Positions 9,201 through 16,176 of a DNA stretch of 60,174 bases are shown here, piece after piece (within the stretch, counting starts at the first letter, position 1; every line of letters starts with the position of its first letter). The DNA is from CAVDRM01 sp963611355 (GTDB lineage: Bacteria; Bacillota; Clostridia; Christensenellales; Aristaeellaceae): the NCBI GenBank assembly GCA_963611355.1, contig CAVDRM010000013.1, positions 1-60,174 of the forward strand. The letters run 5' to 3'. A model generated the notes under the pieces. It saw only the letters and a list, made by a program, of their open reading frames with translations, had not been told where the DNA came from and made no database searches. Made by a program: the position numbers and the translations under genes.

Positions 9201-9358
9201 GCCAAGGCCTTGCTGCCGGAGCCTGCCGCAAGGGACATCAAAAAGGCCGCCCCCAATACAAGCGACACAACGCCCAATACATAGGTCAGCGAAGCCATTC
9301 GGGCGCTGGTTTTTATGCCCGTTCCCGCTGCGCCGACCGCCTTCTTCTTTGTGGCCAT
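6269..9358 (-). CDS. ftsK: FtsK/SpoIIIE DNA translocase
   Basis: Hexameric ATP-driven DNA pump that clears chromosomes through the division or sporulation septum. The 1,029 residues comprise four or five membrane helices (about 20-200), a long Gln/Pro/Glu-rich linker of roughly 350 residues, then the motor with Walker A GATGSGKSVCIN (about 695) and Walker B HIVVIIDEMADLM (about 800), ATQRPSVDVITG, and a C-terminal winged-helix gamma domain (ISMLQRRLRVGYARAGRLID). The ATG at 9358 has AAGGA seven bases upstream; the in-frame TTG at 9364 is less likely. It starts 10 bases after the stop of the upstream DUF3298-like gene. I cannot tell SpoIIIE from vegetative FtsK by sequence alone. Confidence 0.95.
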   Translation of the reverse strand: MATKKKAVGAAGTGIKTSARMASLTYVLGVVSLVLGAAFLMSLAAGSGSKALALMQTALLGLCGQAYFVFPFMLLWLGAALIAHAYHGVSARNLTLAFCVYFCILSIVTMLTFVSGKGNLMEYIYVANQQKAVSAPASFFSYIQRVYHWGVNGQLQLCGGGALSMLFAYPVYKLFGVIGGIVFLFVLLIGLVMALTRLSLTKLFRSASDGMEKRRLNRIQQRQEEAGKTRQPAAEARPMEQAVQYGQRVQMETTYDSAPAWQKTTASHDAVQSQPARPTNGYQPSQHPSYRSQQAAQGEPYTSAEGFYPVNNGGTLYDERFVLHPEQMQSAAENEAGQVVRADTPEERPQEYPARENAFQRPSAPVQPADSSQPKAPEKPSYAAPYVQEAGTALKSYEWQNVIDATPITKEEQPKEAKNAVHRSPARQPAVQKAVACQPVDDAPPWEEQLKRKEQTNTANTNQSLSDWQQQLRTKQQELSCGNGREKDSKPKPVFTGPAVPLTGERVAISPSAQAPREENRSTRMDGTPKVRRAETSTPVIDYMPPPFTYLSEGKSWTERPDTTLEDTQRAQQIERTLSTFNIACQMREITHGPAITRFAIKLAEGIKVRQVIGVLDNIALDMGSDRVRVEAPIPGTSYVGIEVPNSKVSTVTLREVLDSAEMHKISSPLVVALGKDIAGHPIVGDLSKMPHLLIAGATGSGKSVCINSIVCSILYRASPAQVRMIMVDPKQVELQVYNGIPHLLTPVVSDPKKAAAALNWVVVEMLERYSKFSARNVRNLEGFNKKVEGTDEVMPHIVVIIDEMADLMDTCRKDVEESVRRLAALARAAGIYMVLATQRPSVDVITGVIKNNIPSRIAFTVSSGVDSRTIIDTTGAEKLMGKGDMLYQPVGASKPTRVQGCFVSDDEVTQITDYIRAHYDADYNPSIKEHMEQQQEQEDINPMDDDGGIEPTDSQFSALLQEAIRMAVEDGQTSISMLQRRLRVGYARAGRLIDEMTKRGIITESEGSKPRKTKITREQYLEMMRDDE

Positions 9359-9368
9359 GAACAATTCC

Positions 9369-10517
9369 TTACTTTTTCAAAATAATCGCTTCCAATATGC
9401 CGTTTTCATTCGCATGAAGCGTTAAGGTATATGCACCGCATCGATAGCTGTCGCTGACGCCAAAAGTCAGCAAATAGGCTTCTGCTGTTTCCGAATCCAG
9501 TGTAACGGAAGCGTCCGGCACGCCAAGCAGCGACTGCCATTCGCTCCGCTGTGTCTGCTCAGGGATAAGCCCGCAGAACGCATGGCGCTTGGTCATCAGC
9601 CCGACCAGCTCCGTCTCGTCTTCATCCGTCAAAAGATATGTCCCGCGCATCGCGGGATGTTCTGTTTCGATATATCTGCCATTCGGATAATAGGATGAAT
9701 CCGCAGACTGCCTGAGCTTATTTAATACTTCTTCAAGCTGCTGCCCGATGGCGCACAGGGGCGTATCGGACGTTTCCTCAAAAATCGTACCGCTTTCCGC
9801 CAGACGGCGGAGCCTTTCCACCGCATCGTCTGTCTCGGAGAATGCTAATAAATCTCCTGCCGGTGAATCCGCATCAAGACGCAGATACGGCGAAAGCTCA
9901 TAATATTCAAATGCTACCGCGCCCGCATCCCCTGAAAGAAAGGAAAGCTGCTCATTGTCATAATAAAAAGTCAGCGTGTGATTGACCAAGGCGAAGCAGG
10001 CCGTCGGAACGGGCAGAAGCTCGGCATTGTCCATATAGGTCGATAAAATATCGGAAACTTCACCTTCCATTCTTCCTTCAATCAAGGAAAGAGCCGCCTC
10101 GCTGTCGGTAAACAGCGCCTCAAAGGGCACTGCTTCTCCTGTCGATAAATCAAAGGTCATGGCATAATACTTTTGTCCGGGTCTTCCCTGAAGCATTTTG
10201 CCGGAAACGGAAATCGCAACGGAATAATACCTTTCGCCCAAAGCGCTTTCATAGTCAATGGTCAGACCAATACCGCCGGATGTCAGGTTATTCAGAAGGG
10301 CTTTGTACGCCTCGATGCTCGTCCTTTCGCTCATCGCTCGGTTGATGGCTTCGACCGCAGCCGTACCGCCCTCCAGCAGCGGAAAGCAAATCGAGCTTTC
10401 GTCCTTTTGCCACTTCTGCCGTATCTCGGAAATCCCTGCTTCTTCGGCGATTGAAAGTCCCAGCGCCATGCAAAGAATCAGCGTCAAGATAAAAAAGCAT
10501 GTCTTTTTTCTCATCAT
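9369..10517 (-). CDS. Secreted DUF3298/DUF4163-like protein
   Basis: A 382-residue exported protein with a hydrophobic signal segment (FFILTLILCMALGLSIAEE). The segment from about 30 to 220, with YYAMTFDLSTGEAVPFEALF and the strand AVAFEYYELSPYLRL, resembles the DUF4163-DUF3298 pair found in RsiV-type anti-sigma factors and PdaC-type wall enzymes. No deacetylase domain or membrane-internal anti-sigma domain is seen. The C-terminal 150 residues are unrecognised. ATG with AGGAGG eight bases upstream and its own promoter; first gene of an operon with ftsK, suggesting an envelope or septum-related role (inference from position). Confidence 0.7.
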   Translation of the reverse strand: MMRKKTCFFILTLILCMALGLSIAEEAGISEIRQKWQKDESSICFPLLEGGTAAVEAINRAMSERTSIEAYKALLNNLTSGGIGLTIDYESALGERYYSVAISVSGKMLQGRPGQKYYAMTFDLSTGEAVPFEALFTDSEAALSLIEGRMEGEVSDILSTYMDNAELLPVPTACFALVNHTLTFYYDNEQLSFLSGDAGAVAFEYYELSPYLRLDADSPAGDLLAFSETDDAVERLRRLAESGTIFEETSDTPLCAIGQQLEEVLNKLRQSADSSYYPNGRYIETEHPAMRGTYLLTDEDETELVGLMTKRHAFCGLIPEQTQRSEWQSLLGVPDASVTLDSETAEAYLLTFGVSDSYRCGAYTLTLHANENGILEAIILKK

Positions 10518-10539
10518 ACTCTTATCCTCCTGCTATGTT

Positions 10540-10568
10540 ATTGTACCGCATTTTCCCATATCGGTCAA
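10540..10568 (-). promoter_or_regulatory. Promoter of the DUF3298-ftsK operon
   Basis: Leftward TTGACC (10563-10568), 17-base spacer, TACAAT (10540-10545), about 20 bases before the ATG's ribosome site. Confidence 0.75.
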
Positions 10569-10604
10569 GGTTGGCAAAAAGCAGCCAATCATTGATGTAC
10601 AGGC

Positions 10605-10643
10605 AAAAAAGAGACCGTCTCTTGTTTGCACGGAGACAGTCCC
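10605..10643 (-). terminator. Intrinsic terminator of the rpmH-rnpA-yidD-yidC-jag cluster
   Basis: Eleven-base-pair stem (arms 10611-10621 and 10633-10643, two G-U pairs) followed leftward by TTTTTTGCC, 20 bases past the jag stop. Confidence 0.88.
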
Positions 10644-10661
10644 TTTGCAATCCCTGTAAAA

Positions 10662-11594
10662 TTACTTTTGCTTTAATGTGATGACAACATGGCGGTTCGG
10701 CTCTTCACCCTCGGAGTGCGTTTCGACAGCGGGATTATTTTGCAGTGCGCTGTGCAGAATGCGGCGCTCATAGGGATTCATCGGCTCCATCGATACCTTG
10801 CGGCCGGTCTTCTGCGCACGGTTGGCCATGCGGTTGGCGAGGCGAATCAGCGCTTCTTCGCGCCGTGCGCGGTAGTTTTCCGTATCCAGCGTGACACGGG
10901 TATATTCGCTCTGTCCTTTGTTGACCTGAAGGCTCGTCAGGTATTGCAGCGCATCCAGCGTTTCACCGCGGCGGCCAATCAGAATACCCAGCGTATCGCC
11001 CTGCATATTGACGCGGACATTGCCTTCTTCGTCCGTCTTGACGTGAACGGCCACATGAACGCCCATCAGCTCGGTCACCTGCTGGAGGAACTCCTGTGCG
11101 CGTCCGGCGGCTGTCCCGCGGTCGACCTGCTCGGCAGGAAGAATCTCGGCCGCTTCCGCAGGCTGATCCTCATTCTTTTCCTTGGCCGGACGTGGCTTGC
11201 GGGCGGACTTCTGCGGCTTGTCTTCCTTCTTTTGCTCCTTATTTTGCTCAGCGGGCGCATCTGCCTTCGCTTCCTGCTTTTCGGCAGCGGGCTGTTGCTC
11301 CTCCTGCGGCTTCTTCGCCTTCTTTTCCTGCGCAGGACGCTGTGCCTTCGCGGGTGCAGCCTTTGCAGCCTCCGTCGGCTCGGCAAAAATGGCCTTCACG
11401 CCGGAGTCCTCATCATCCTCTTCATTCAGCGTCAAACGCACCTTGGCGGGGCGGCTGCCGAAGAGACCAAACAGTCCCTTGCTGCCCTCTTCTAATATAT
11501 CGACCGTGACATCGCTGATAGATACGCCCAGCTTCTCAAGCCCCTCGGAAATGGCCTCGTCGATGGTGCGGGCGGAAATTTCAACATTTTTCAT
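10662..11594 (-). CDS. jag: Jag/KhpB (EloR) RNA-binding protein
   Basis: RNA-binding protein that in Gram-positives partners KhpA and influences cell elongation. The 310 residues show a Jag_N domain (residues 1-52, with GSKGLFGLFG), a long Ala/Lys/Glu/Gln-rich linker (about 60-150), a KH domain with the loop GRRGETLDALQYL (near 195-210), and an R3H domain (YRARREEALIRLANRMA to ...NRHVVITLK). Its ATG immediately abuts the yidC stop, with GGAG inside the end of yidC, so translation is probably coupled. The partner khpA is also in this window at 20501-20728. Confidence 0.95.
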   Translation of the reverse strand: MKNVEISARTIDEAISEGLEKLGVSISDVTVDILEEGSKGLFGLFGSRPAKVRLTLNEEDDEDSGVKAIFAEPTEAAKAAPAKAQRPAQEKKAKKPQEEQQPAAEKQEAKADAPAEQNKEQKKEDKPQKSARKPRPAKEKNEDQPAEAAEILPAEQVDRGTAAGRAQEFLQQVTELMGVHVAVHVKTDEEGNVRVNMQGDTLGILIGRRGETLDALQYLTSLQVNKGQSEYTRVTLDTENYRARREEALIRLANRMANRAQKTGRKVSMEPMNPYERRILHSALQNNPAVETHSEGEEPNRHVVITLKQK

Positions 11595-12635
11595 TTATTT
11601 AACGTCTCCTTCGCTGGACGCTGCGGCTGCGAGCTTATCCTTCTTTTCAAAATAGCGGTTGATGGCAAAATTCTGGATGGAGGCGATGATGTTGGAGGTC
11701 ACCCAGTAAATAGCAAAACCGGCGTTGGAAGTCAGACAGAAGTACACGGAAATGAAGGGAAACAGATACTTCATCATGCTGTTCATGCTCTGTTGGGACG
11801 CCGCATTCTGGTCAGACGGATTGCTTTGCGCATCGCCTGCATTTGCGCCGGGGGTCAGCTTGGTCATCAGCACCTGGGAAAGACCGGCCAAGACGGGGAG
11901 AATCAGCAGACCGTTGTACTGCTTGTACAGCGTCAGGCTGAACAGGAAGAAGTTAAGATTCTGCCAGCCGGGAACAGCCTCGGAAGCGGCGATATACACA
12001 GGCTGCAGCTTCATGGCGCTGAACAACGTCTCGACGGTCGTCTTCGCAGCGGCGGAAGAGGAAAAGTCAATCATACCCTCCACATAATCGGGGATGTTGG
12101 CGATAATCTGCTGCACCATTTCGGGGTCAAGGCTCTCATACACCTTCTGCCAGACATCCTGTCCGATGACGGACAGAGAATTCAGGTCAGGCGCGATGGA
12201 AACAAACAGCGAATCGGCATGCCAGATATTTTTGACCCACAGCCAGCTTTCCTGCTGCGGCATCTGTCCGGCTATGTAGTAAAACGCTTCCAAGACAGTC
12301 TCTTCATTGGAGATGGCACGCATGGCATTGAACATGCACCAAAGAATCGGCAGGGTCAGAAGGATAGGCAGGCAGCCGGACAGGGGGCTGTAGTGTTCCT
12401 TTCTGAACAGCTCGGACTGCTTCATTTGCAGCTTCTGCTTATCATCGGCATACTTCTTTTGCAGCCTGCTCAGCTCCGGCTGCAGCTTCTGCATCTGCCG
12501 CATGCCCTTGCGGCTTTTGATATCGAAGGGCATCAGAATCAGGCGAATTAAAATCGTAAAAATAATGATAGACCATGCATGGTTATGCACAATCGTATTA
12601 ATGCCTTCAAGGATGGCACGGAGAAAGTCATTCAT
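11595..12635 (-). CDS. yidC: YidC/SpoIIIJ/Oxa1 membrane protein insertase
   Basis: Inserts membrane proteins alone or with Sec. The first membrane helix has the groove arginine (ILIRLILMPFDIKSRKG), followed by the coiled cytosolic hairpin (QKLQPELSRLQKKYADDKQK), and later SVYFCLTSNAGFAIYWVTSN. The start at 12635 is preceded by AAGGG and gives 346 residues; it overlaps the yidD end by 8 bases. Between membrane segments two and three there is an external stretch of over 100 residues (about 100-210), larger than in B. subtilis SpoIIIJ. No lipobox is evident at the N-terminus, unlike many Bacillus YidC proteins. Confidence 0.94.
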   Translation of the reverse strand: MNDFLRAILEGINTIVHNHAWSIIIFTILIRLILMPFDIKSRKGMRQMQKLQPELSRLQKKYADDKQKLQMKQSELFRKEHYSPLSGCLPILLTLPILWCMFNAMRAISNEETVLEAFYYIAGQMPQQESWLWVKNIWHADSLFVSIAPDLNSLSVIGQDVWQKVYESLDPEMVQQIIANIPDYVEGMIDFSSSAAAKTTVETLFSAMKLQPVYIAASEAVPGWQNLNFFLFSLTLYKQYNGLLILPVLAGLSQVLMTKLTPGANAGDAQSNPSDQNAASQQSMNSMMKYLFPFISVYFCLTSNAGFAIYWVTSNIIASIQNFAINRYFEKKDKLAAAASSEGDVK

Positions 12636-12879
12636 TGTTTTCGTCCCTTCTGATCGTGGCGTCCGGCAGCTCCGGAACAGGGTCGTAGCCGCCCTTGCAA
12701 AGCGGATTGCACCGCAAAAGCCGTTTAATTGCAAGCCATGAGCCGAAAAAAGCGCCATAGCGTTCGATTGCTGTCATAGCGTATTCCGAGCAGGTCGGCG
12801 TAAAACGGCAGGCAGGCCGCAGCCCCGGACTGACCTTTTTTTTGTAGAATCTGAGCAGCCGGAGAAGAAAGCGCTTCAT
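12628..12879 (-). CDS. yidD: YidD membrane protein insertion efficiency factor
   Basis: An 83-residue protein with the full family signature: FYKKKVSPGLRPACRF, TPTCSEYAMTAIERYG and RLLRCNPLCKGGYDPVP. It is thought to assist YidC-dependent insertion. The ATG at 12879 is chosen over 12894 because AAGGA lies six bases upstream and it gives an ATGA overlap with the rnpA stop. Position between rnpA and yidC is conserved in bacteria. Confidence 0.95.
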   Translation of the reverse strand: MKRFLLRLLRFYKKKVSPGLRPACRFTPTCSEYAMTAIERYGAFFGSWLAIKRLLRCNPLCKGGYDPVPELPDATIRRDENNE

Positions 12880-13211
12880 GGACTGTCCTTCCATAGATGC
12901 TGCTTGTTCAGGAGATAGCGAAGCGAACGGTTGAGCGTCTTAAAGTCGGCCTGTGCCGCGCTTGTTCTGGCGGCAACGATGTAGAAGCCCGGCTTCAAGT
13001 CGGGAATGTACCCCCGAAACGCTTCCCGCAGGCGGCGTTTGACACGGTTGCGAATGACCGCATTTCCGACCTTTTTGCTGACGGAAAAGCCGACCTGCAG
13101 CTTGGCCGCACGGATATAAAGCAGGACAATCTCGCGGGCTGCCGTGCTTTTTCCCTTGCGGTACACATACTGAAACTGACGGTTTTTACGAATCCGATAC
13201 TGCTTTTGCAT
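12876..13211 (-). CDS. rnpA: Ribonuclease P protein component
   Basis: Protein subunit of RNase P, which matures tRNA 5' ends. The 111 residues show the N-terminal YRIRKNRQFQYVYRKGKS, the central VGFSVSKKVGNAV and the RNR motif RNRVKRRLREAFR. It follows rpmH after a 113-base gap that contains a terminator-like hairpin, and it overlaps yidD by four bases. The ribosome site is modest (GAGAG). Confidence 0.95.
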   Translation of the reverse strand: MQKQYRIRKNRQFQYVYRKGKSTAAREIVLLYIRAAKLQVGFSVSKKVGNAVIRNRVKRRLREAFRGYIPDLKPGFYIVAARTSAAQADFKTLNRSLRYLLNKQHLWKDSP

Positions 13212-13243
13212 CTTGCACTCTCTGCTGTGTGTTTTCCGTTACA

Positions 13244-13294
13244 GGAAAACCCGCCCCTCAATGTTGATGCACGGTGGCAAGCAGCGGGGGCGGG
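13244..13294 (-). terminator. Terminator/attenuator between rpmH and rnpA
   Basis: Perfect 8-bp all-GC stem (CCCGCCCC / GGGGCGGG at 13250-13257 and 13287-13294) with a 29-base loop, followed leftward by TTTT. No promoter was found between it and rnpA, so it probably lets a fraction of rpmH transcripts through, giving much L34 and little RnpA. Confidence 0.6.
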
Positions 13295-13324
13295 CTAAGC
13301 CATGCAGACGCAGTGGTTGTTCAA

Positions 13325-13459
13325 TCAGACGGTCAATTCCTTGCGGCCGCGGCGACGGCGGGCAGCGAGGACCCTGCGGCCATTCTTGGTGGACATCCGG
13401 GCACGGAAGCCGTGAACCTTATTGCGTTGACGTTTCTTCGGATGATAAGTGGGTCCCAT
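13325..13459 (-). CDS. rpmH: 50S ribosomal protein L34
   Basis: A 44-residue basic protein with the family pattern: YHPKKRQRNKVHGFRARM followed by GRRVLAARRRRGRKEL. The ATG at 13459 has AAAGGAG about 10 bases upstream; the frame remains open further upstream but the extension is not L34-like. It opens the conserved rpmH-rnpA-yidD-yidC-jag cluster. In many bacteria dnaA lies next to rpmH; here the upstream neighbour is a coiled-coil gene of the coaD group instead. Confidence 0.96.
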   Translation of the reverse strand: MGPTYHPKKRQRNKVHGFRARMSTKNGRRVLAARRRRGRKELTV

Positions 13460-13547
13460 GATCTTCAACACTCCTTTAATCCAAATACCCTTGCGGGCAT
13501 CTTTTCTTGCACAGTTGTGATCCTTGCACCACAAAACCAGCCATTAT

Positions 13548-13576
13548 AGTATAATGATGCGATGCGTTTGTGTCAA
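13548..13576 (-). promoter_or_regulatory. Promoter of the rpmH cluster
   Basis: Leftward TTGACA (13571-13576), 17-base spacer, TATACT (13548-13553). Confidence 0.85.
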
Positions 13577-13601
13577 GCGTTTTTTGTCTTTTGATGCGTT
13601 T

Positions 13602-14246
13602 TTATTGCATCGGCTGGCCATTTGTCTGCTGTGCGCCGACCTCCTGACGGAGCTGACGAAGCGCGTCCAGCTGCTGGGAGATGCCGACATCCAGCTGCTC
13701 AAGCAGTGAATTCATATCGCTTTGCAGCCGCTGACGGCAGCCATCGCACTCCTGCCGTGCATTCTCCAGCATCTCCTGTGCCTCATGCTGCGCTCTGGAG
13801 ACGATCTCGCTTTCGGAAACGAGCTGCTGTGCCCGCGCCTGCGCATCGGCAATCATCGAACCGGAACGCGCCTGCGCATCGGCGACCATCGCATTGGCCT
13901 TGTCTGAGGCGTCACGGGACAGCTCCGCCGCCCGCGTCTGCGCATCGTTCAGGGTTTTCTGTGCCTTGCGGGCCGCGTCCTCGGTCGCGGCCTTGGCTGC
14001 GTTTTTTGCCTCGGCGACCGTTGTCTGCGCCTGCTTCTGGCTCTCGCTGATAATCTGCTGCTCCATCTCCAGCAGCTTCTGCGCCTGCTTGACATCGGGG
14101 CTGATGCTGTCCTCGATTTGCTGCAAAAGCGAGGCCACCTGCTGCTTATCCACCATCACCTTGCCGGTCAGCGGCACCTTGGGCGCTGTGGACAGCATAA
14201 TATTGAGCCGGTCGATCAGTTCAAAAATCATGAGCTTGTTGGACAT
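13602..14246 (-). CDS. Coiled-coil protein (DivIVA / ATPase subunit-like) of the coaD locus
   Basis: A 214-residue protein. It begins MSNKLMIFELIDRLN and continues into a long Ala/Gln/Glu-rich coiled coil with recurring A-D-A-Q steps (for example NAMVADAQARSGSMIADAQA). Such a protein follows coaD in many Clostridia and is variously labelled ATPase or DivIVA-like. A short CxxC occurs in ECDGCRQRL. No catalytic motif is visible, so a scaffold role is only inferred. The start at 14246 is set by GGAGGAG upstream, 13 bases after the coaD stop. Confidence 0.75.
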   Translation of the reverse strand: MSNKLMIFELIDRLNIMLSTAPKVPLTGKVMVDKQQVASLLQQIEDSISPDVKQAQKLLEMEQQIISESQKQAQTTVAEAKNAAKAATEDAARKAQKTLNDAQTRAAELSRDASDKANAMVADAQARSGSMIADAQARAQQLVSESEIVSRAQHEAQEMLENARQECDGCRQRLQSDMNSLLEQLDVGISQQLDALRQLRQEVGAQQTNGQPMQ

Positions 14247-14259
14247 TGTTTCTCCTCCT

Positions 14260-14745
14260 TCACGATTGAAAATGTTCTGCAGCAGCCTTTGCGACTGCGC
14301 TTGGTACAAACGGCGAGACATCCCCGCCAAAGGACGCAATTTCACGAACCATGCAGGAGCTGATGACCTCCTTGTCCGGCGAAGCCGGAAGCAGCAGCGT
14401 TTCAATATCCGGCGCAACGGCACGGTTGGCGCGGGCCAGGGTCAGCTCACTGTCCATATCGGCAGCATTGCGCACGCCGCGCACCATGATGTGCACGTTC
14501 ATTTGATGCGCAAGCTGCACCGTTAAGCCGGAAAAGGAAACAACGCGGACATTAGGCAGCCTTTCGCATGCCTTTTTCAGCAGTTCCACCCTTTCTTCTA
14601 CTGAAAAGCAGCCTTTCTTGGCGATGTTCACCATCACGGCGACGATGACCTCGTCAAACAGCCCTGCGGCCCGTTCAATGACATCCATATGCCCGTTCGT
14701 CACCGGGTCAAAGCTTCCCGGATAAAGGCACTTTCTCTCCCCCAT
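14260..14745 (-). CDS. coaD: Phosphopantetheine adenylyltransferase
   Basis: Penultimate step of coenzyme A synthesis: transfers AMP to 4'-phosphopantetheine. The 161 residues are typical, with GSFDPVTNGH (the T/HxGH nucleotide motif), the RGVRNAADMDSEL segment and ISSCMVREIASFGGDVS. The ATG at 14745 has AGGAGG upstream and overlaps the rsmD end by 38 bases. The rsmD-coaD pair is conserved in Firmicutes. Confidence 0.96.
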   Translation of the reverse strand: MGERKCLYPGSFDPVTNGHMDVIERAAGLFDEVIVAVMVNIAKKGCFSVEERVELLKKACERLPNVRVVSFSGLTVQLAHQMNVHIMVRGVRNAADMDSELTLARANRAVAPDIETLLLPASPDKEVISSCMVREIASFGGDVSPFVPSAVAKAAAEHFQS

Positions 14746-15292
14746 CCTGCTTCCTCCTGAAAAAGCTGAGACATGTATCTCGGTACTGCCGAACGGACAG
14801 GCATTCAAGCCTTGCATCCGGCTTTGGCGGCGTTTTCGCGGCATGCTCTACGATGATTCGTGCATCGCCCGCCGGCAGATTGCCGTCCAGCAGTGCGGTC
14901 ATTGCGGCGGATGCGTCCATGCGGTACGGCGGATCCAGAAAAATCAAGTCAAACTGCCGATGCTCTGCCTGAAGCAGGGCCAAAGCGCGGGTATCCGGCA
15001 TGAAAAGCAGGCGGGTCTTGCTTTCGTAGCCCAGCGCTTCAATGTTCTGCCGAATGACCTTGCACGCCTCGCGGGAAGCATCGCACAAAACGGCTTCCCG
15101 TGCACCGCGGCTGAGTGCCTCCAGCGCCAGCGCGCCGCTGCCTGCATACAAGTCCAGCACACGCGCATCGGCCACCCGTAATTGCAGGATGTTGAACAGC
15201 GCCTCCCGCACCTTATCCAAGGTGGGTCTCGTATCCATACCCGACGGCGCTTTTAACATGCGCGAACGCGCCTCTCCTCCAACGATACGCAT
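14708..15292 (-). CDS. rsmD: 16S rRNA (guanine966-N2)-methyltransferase
   Basis: SAM-dependent methyltransferase acting on 16S rRNA. The 194 residues carry MRIVGGEARSRMLKAP at the start, the TRPTLDKVREALFNIL segment, the SAM-binding VLDLYAGSGALALEALSRGA and the catalytic FLDPPYR (N/DPPY motif). Its 3' end overlaps coaD. It starts 3 bases after the stop of the upstream membrane-protein gene, so it is translated from a tightly packed operon. Confidence 0.95.
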   Translation of the reverse strand: MRIVGGEARSRMLKAPSGMDTRPTLDKVREALFNILQLRVADARVLDLYAGSGALALEALSRGAREAVLCDASREACKVIRQNIEALGYESKTRLLFMPDTRALALLQAEHRQFDLIFLDPPYRMDASAAMTALLDGNLPAGDARIIVEHAAKTPPKPDARLECLSVRQYRDTCLSFFRRKQDGGEKVPLSGKL

Positions 15293-15295
15293 AGC

Positions 15296-16120
15296 TTAAA
15301 CGAGCTGATTGGGCTTTTGCTGACGCTGCTTCCGCTCCTTCTTTTCCTTGCGGATGCGGCGTTTTTTGTCTGAGGCGATGCTTCCGTGCAGCATAGCGCG
15401 GCTCTTCGGCCCTTGCAGATAACCGAAGGCATAAAACAGGAAGGGCAGGACAATCATCAGCGGGCTGAGCCTATCCACCAGAAGCAGCGCGTCATAGTTC
15501 CTCGCTCCGGCAAGATTAACGAACGGCCAAATGCAGATGCGGATAAAGGGACGCAGGATGTCCTGAAGCTGTGCCGCCCGCTGTACACTGTAATATGAAA
15601 GCGCCAGCCCGATTTCCTCCTGCGTGCTGCTGTAGGAGGAAACCCAGCTCGGCAGGGTCTGCAGCGAATAGGTCTGCTTGGTGGCGCACAGCGCATAGAT
15701 GAGCGACACGAGCAAAAGGGCGCCTGTGCCGGCCATAACGGAGACAAAGCCCTTTGCCGGATGATAGCAGCGGTTTAAATCGCTCTTTGGCACATTCTTC
15801 CCGCTTTCCTTTCGTGCGTAGGCGATTTCCGCAAAGGCCACATCGCTGTCTCCTGCTCTTGCGCCGTTCATATAAACAAGGCCGCCGTACGCAAAGACCA
15901 GCACAAGGTTTGCGGCCACGCGCAGGATGATGCTGCTTTCAAAGCTCAGGGTGGAGCCTATCAGCAGGTTGAGAAAGATGAATAGAATCTCATACGCCAG
16001 CAGCTTAAAGCCCGCCTTGACCGCATACCCGCTCCACGCGCTGCCGCGCAGATAAGGCTTCTGAACGGGAGCTATTTTTTTCTTTGCCTTTTTCTTGGTA
16101 TTTTGCTGCAAGGAAAACAT
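15296..16120 (-). CDS. Multi-pass membrane protein of unknown function
   Basis: A 274-residue protein: a Lys-rich N-terminus (TKKKAKKKIA), then membrane segments at about 38-58, 64-84, 122-143 and 220-240, and a very basic tail (KKRRIRKEKKERKQRQQK). The basic ends on both sides of four helices suggest both termini are cytosolic. The ATG at 16120 directly abuts its GGAAAGG ribosome site; an in-frame TTG nine bases later has AAGGA at better spacing and may be the real start. It lies between alr and rsmD. I do not recognise the family. Confidence 0.65.
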   Translation of the reverse strand: MFSLQQNTKKKAKKKIAPVQKPYLRGSAWSGYAVKAGFKLLAYEILFIFLNLLIGSTLSFESSIILRVAANLVLVFAYGGLVYMNGARAGDSDVAFAEIAYARKESGKNVPKSDLNRCYHPAKGFVSVMAGTGALLLVSLIYALCATKQTYSLQTLPSWVSSYSSTQEEIGLALSYYSVQRAAQLQDILRPFIRICIWPFVNLAGARNYDALLLVDRLSPLMIVLPFLFYAFGYLQGPKSRAMLHGSIASDKKRRIRKEKKERKQRQQKPNQLV

Positions 16121-16176
16121 CCTTTCCGGTTTTCGTTACGAGAGGATAAGCAGCGCCGCCGAATTGACGGTGATGC

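Noticed and set aside
13302..14846. Possible replication origin near rpmH
   Set aside because: rpmH is often near oriC, but no dnaA, dnaN or cluster of DnaA boxes is present; the neighbours are coaD and rsmD.
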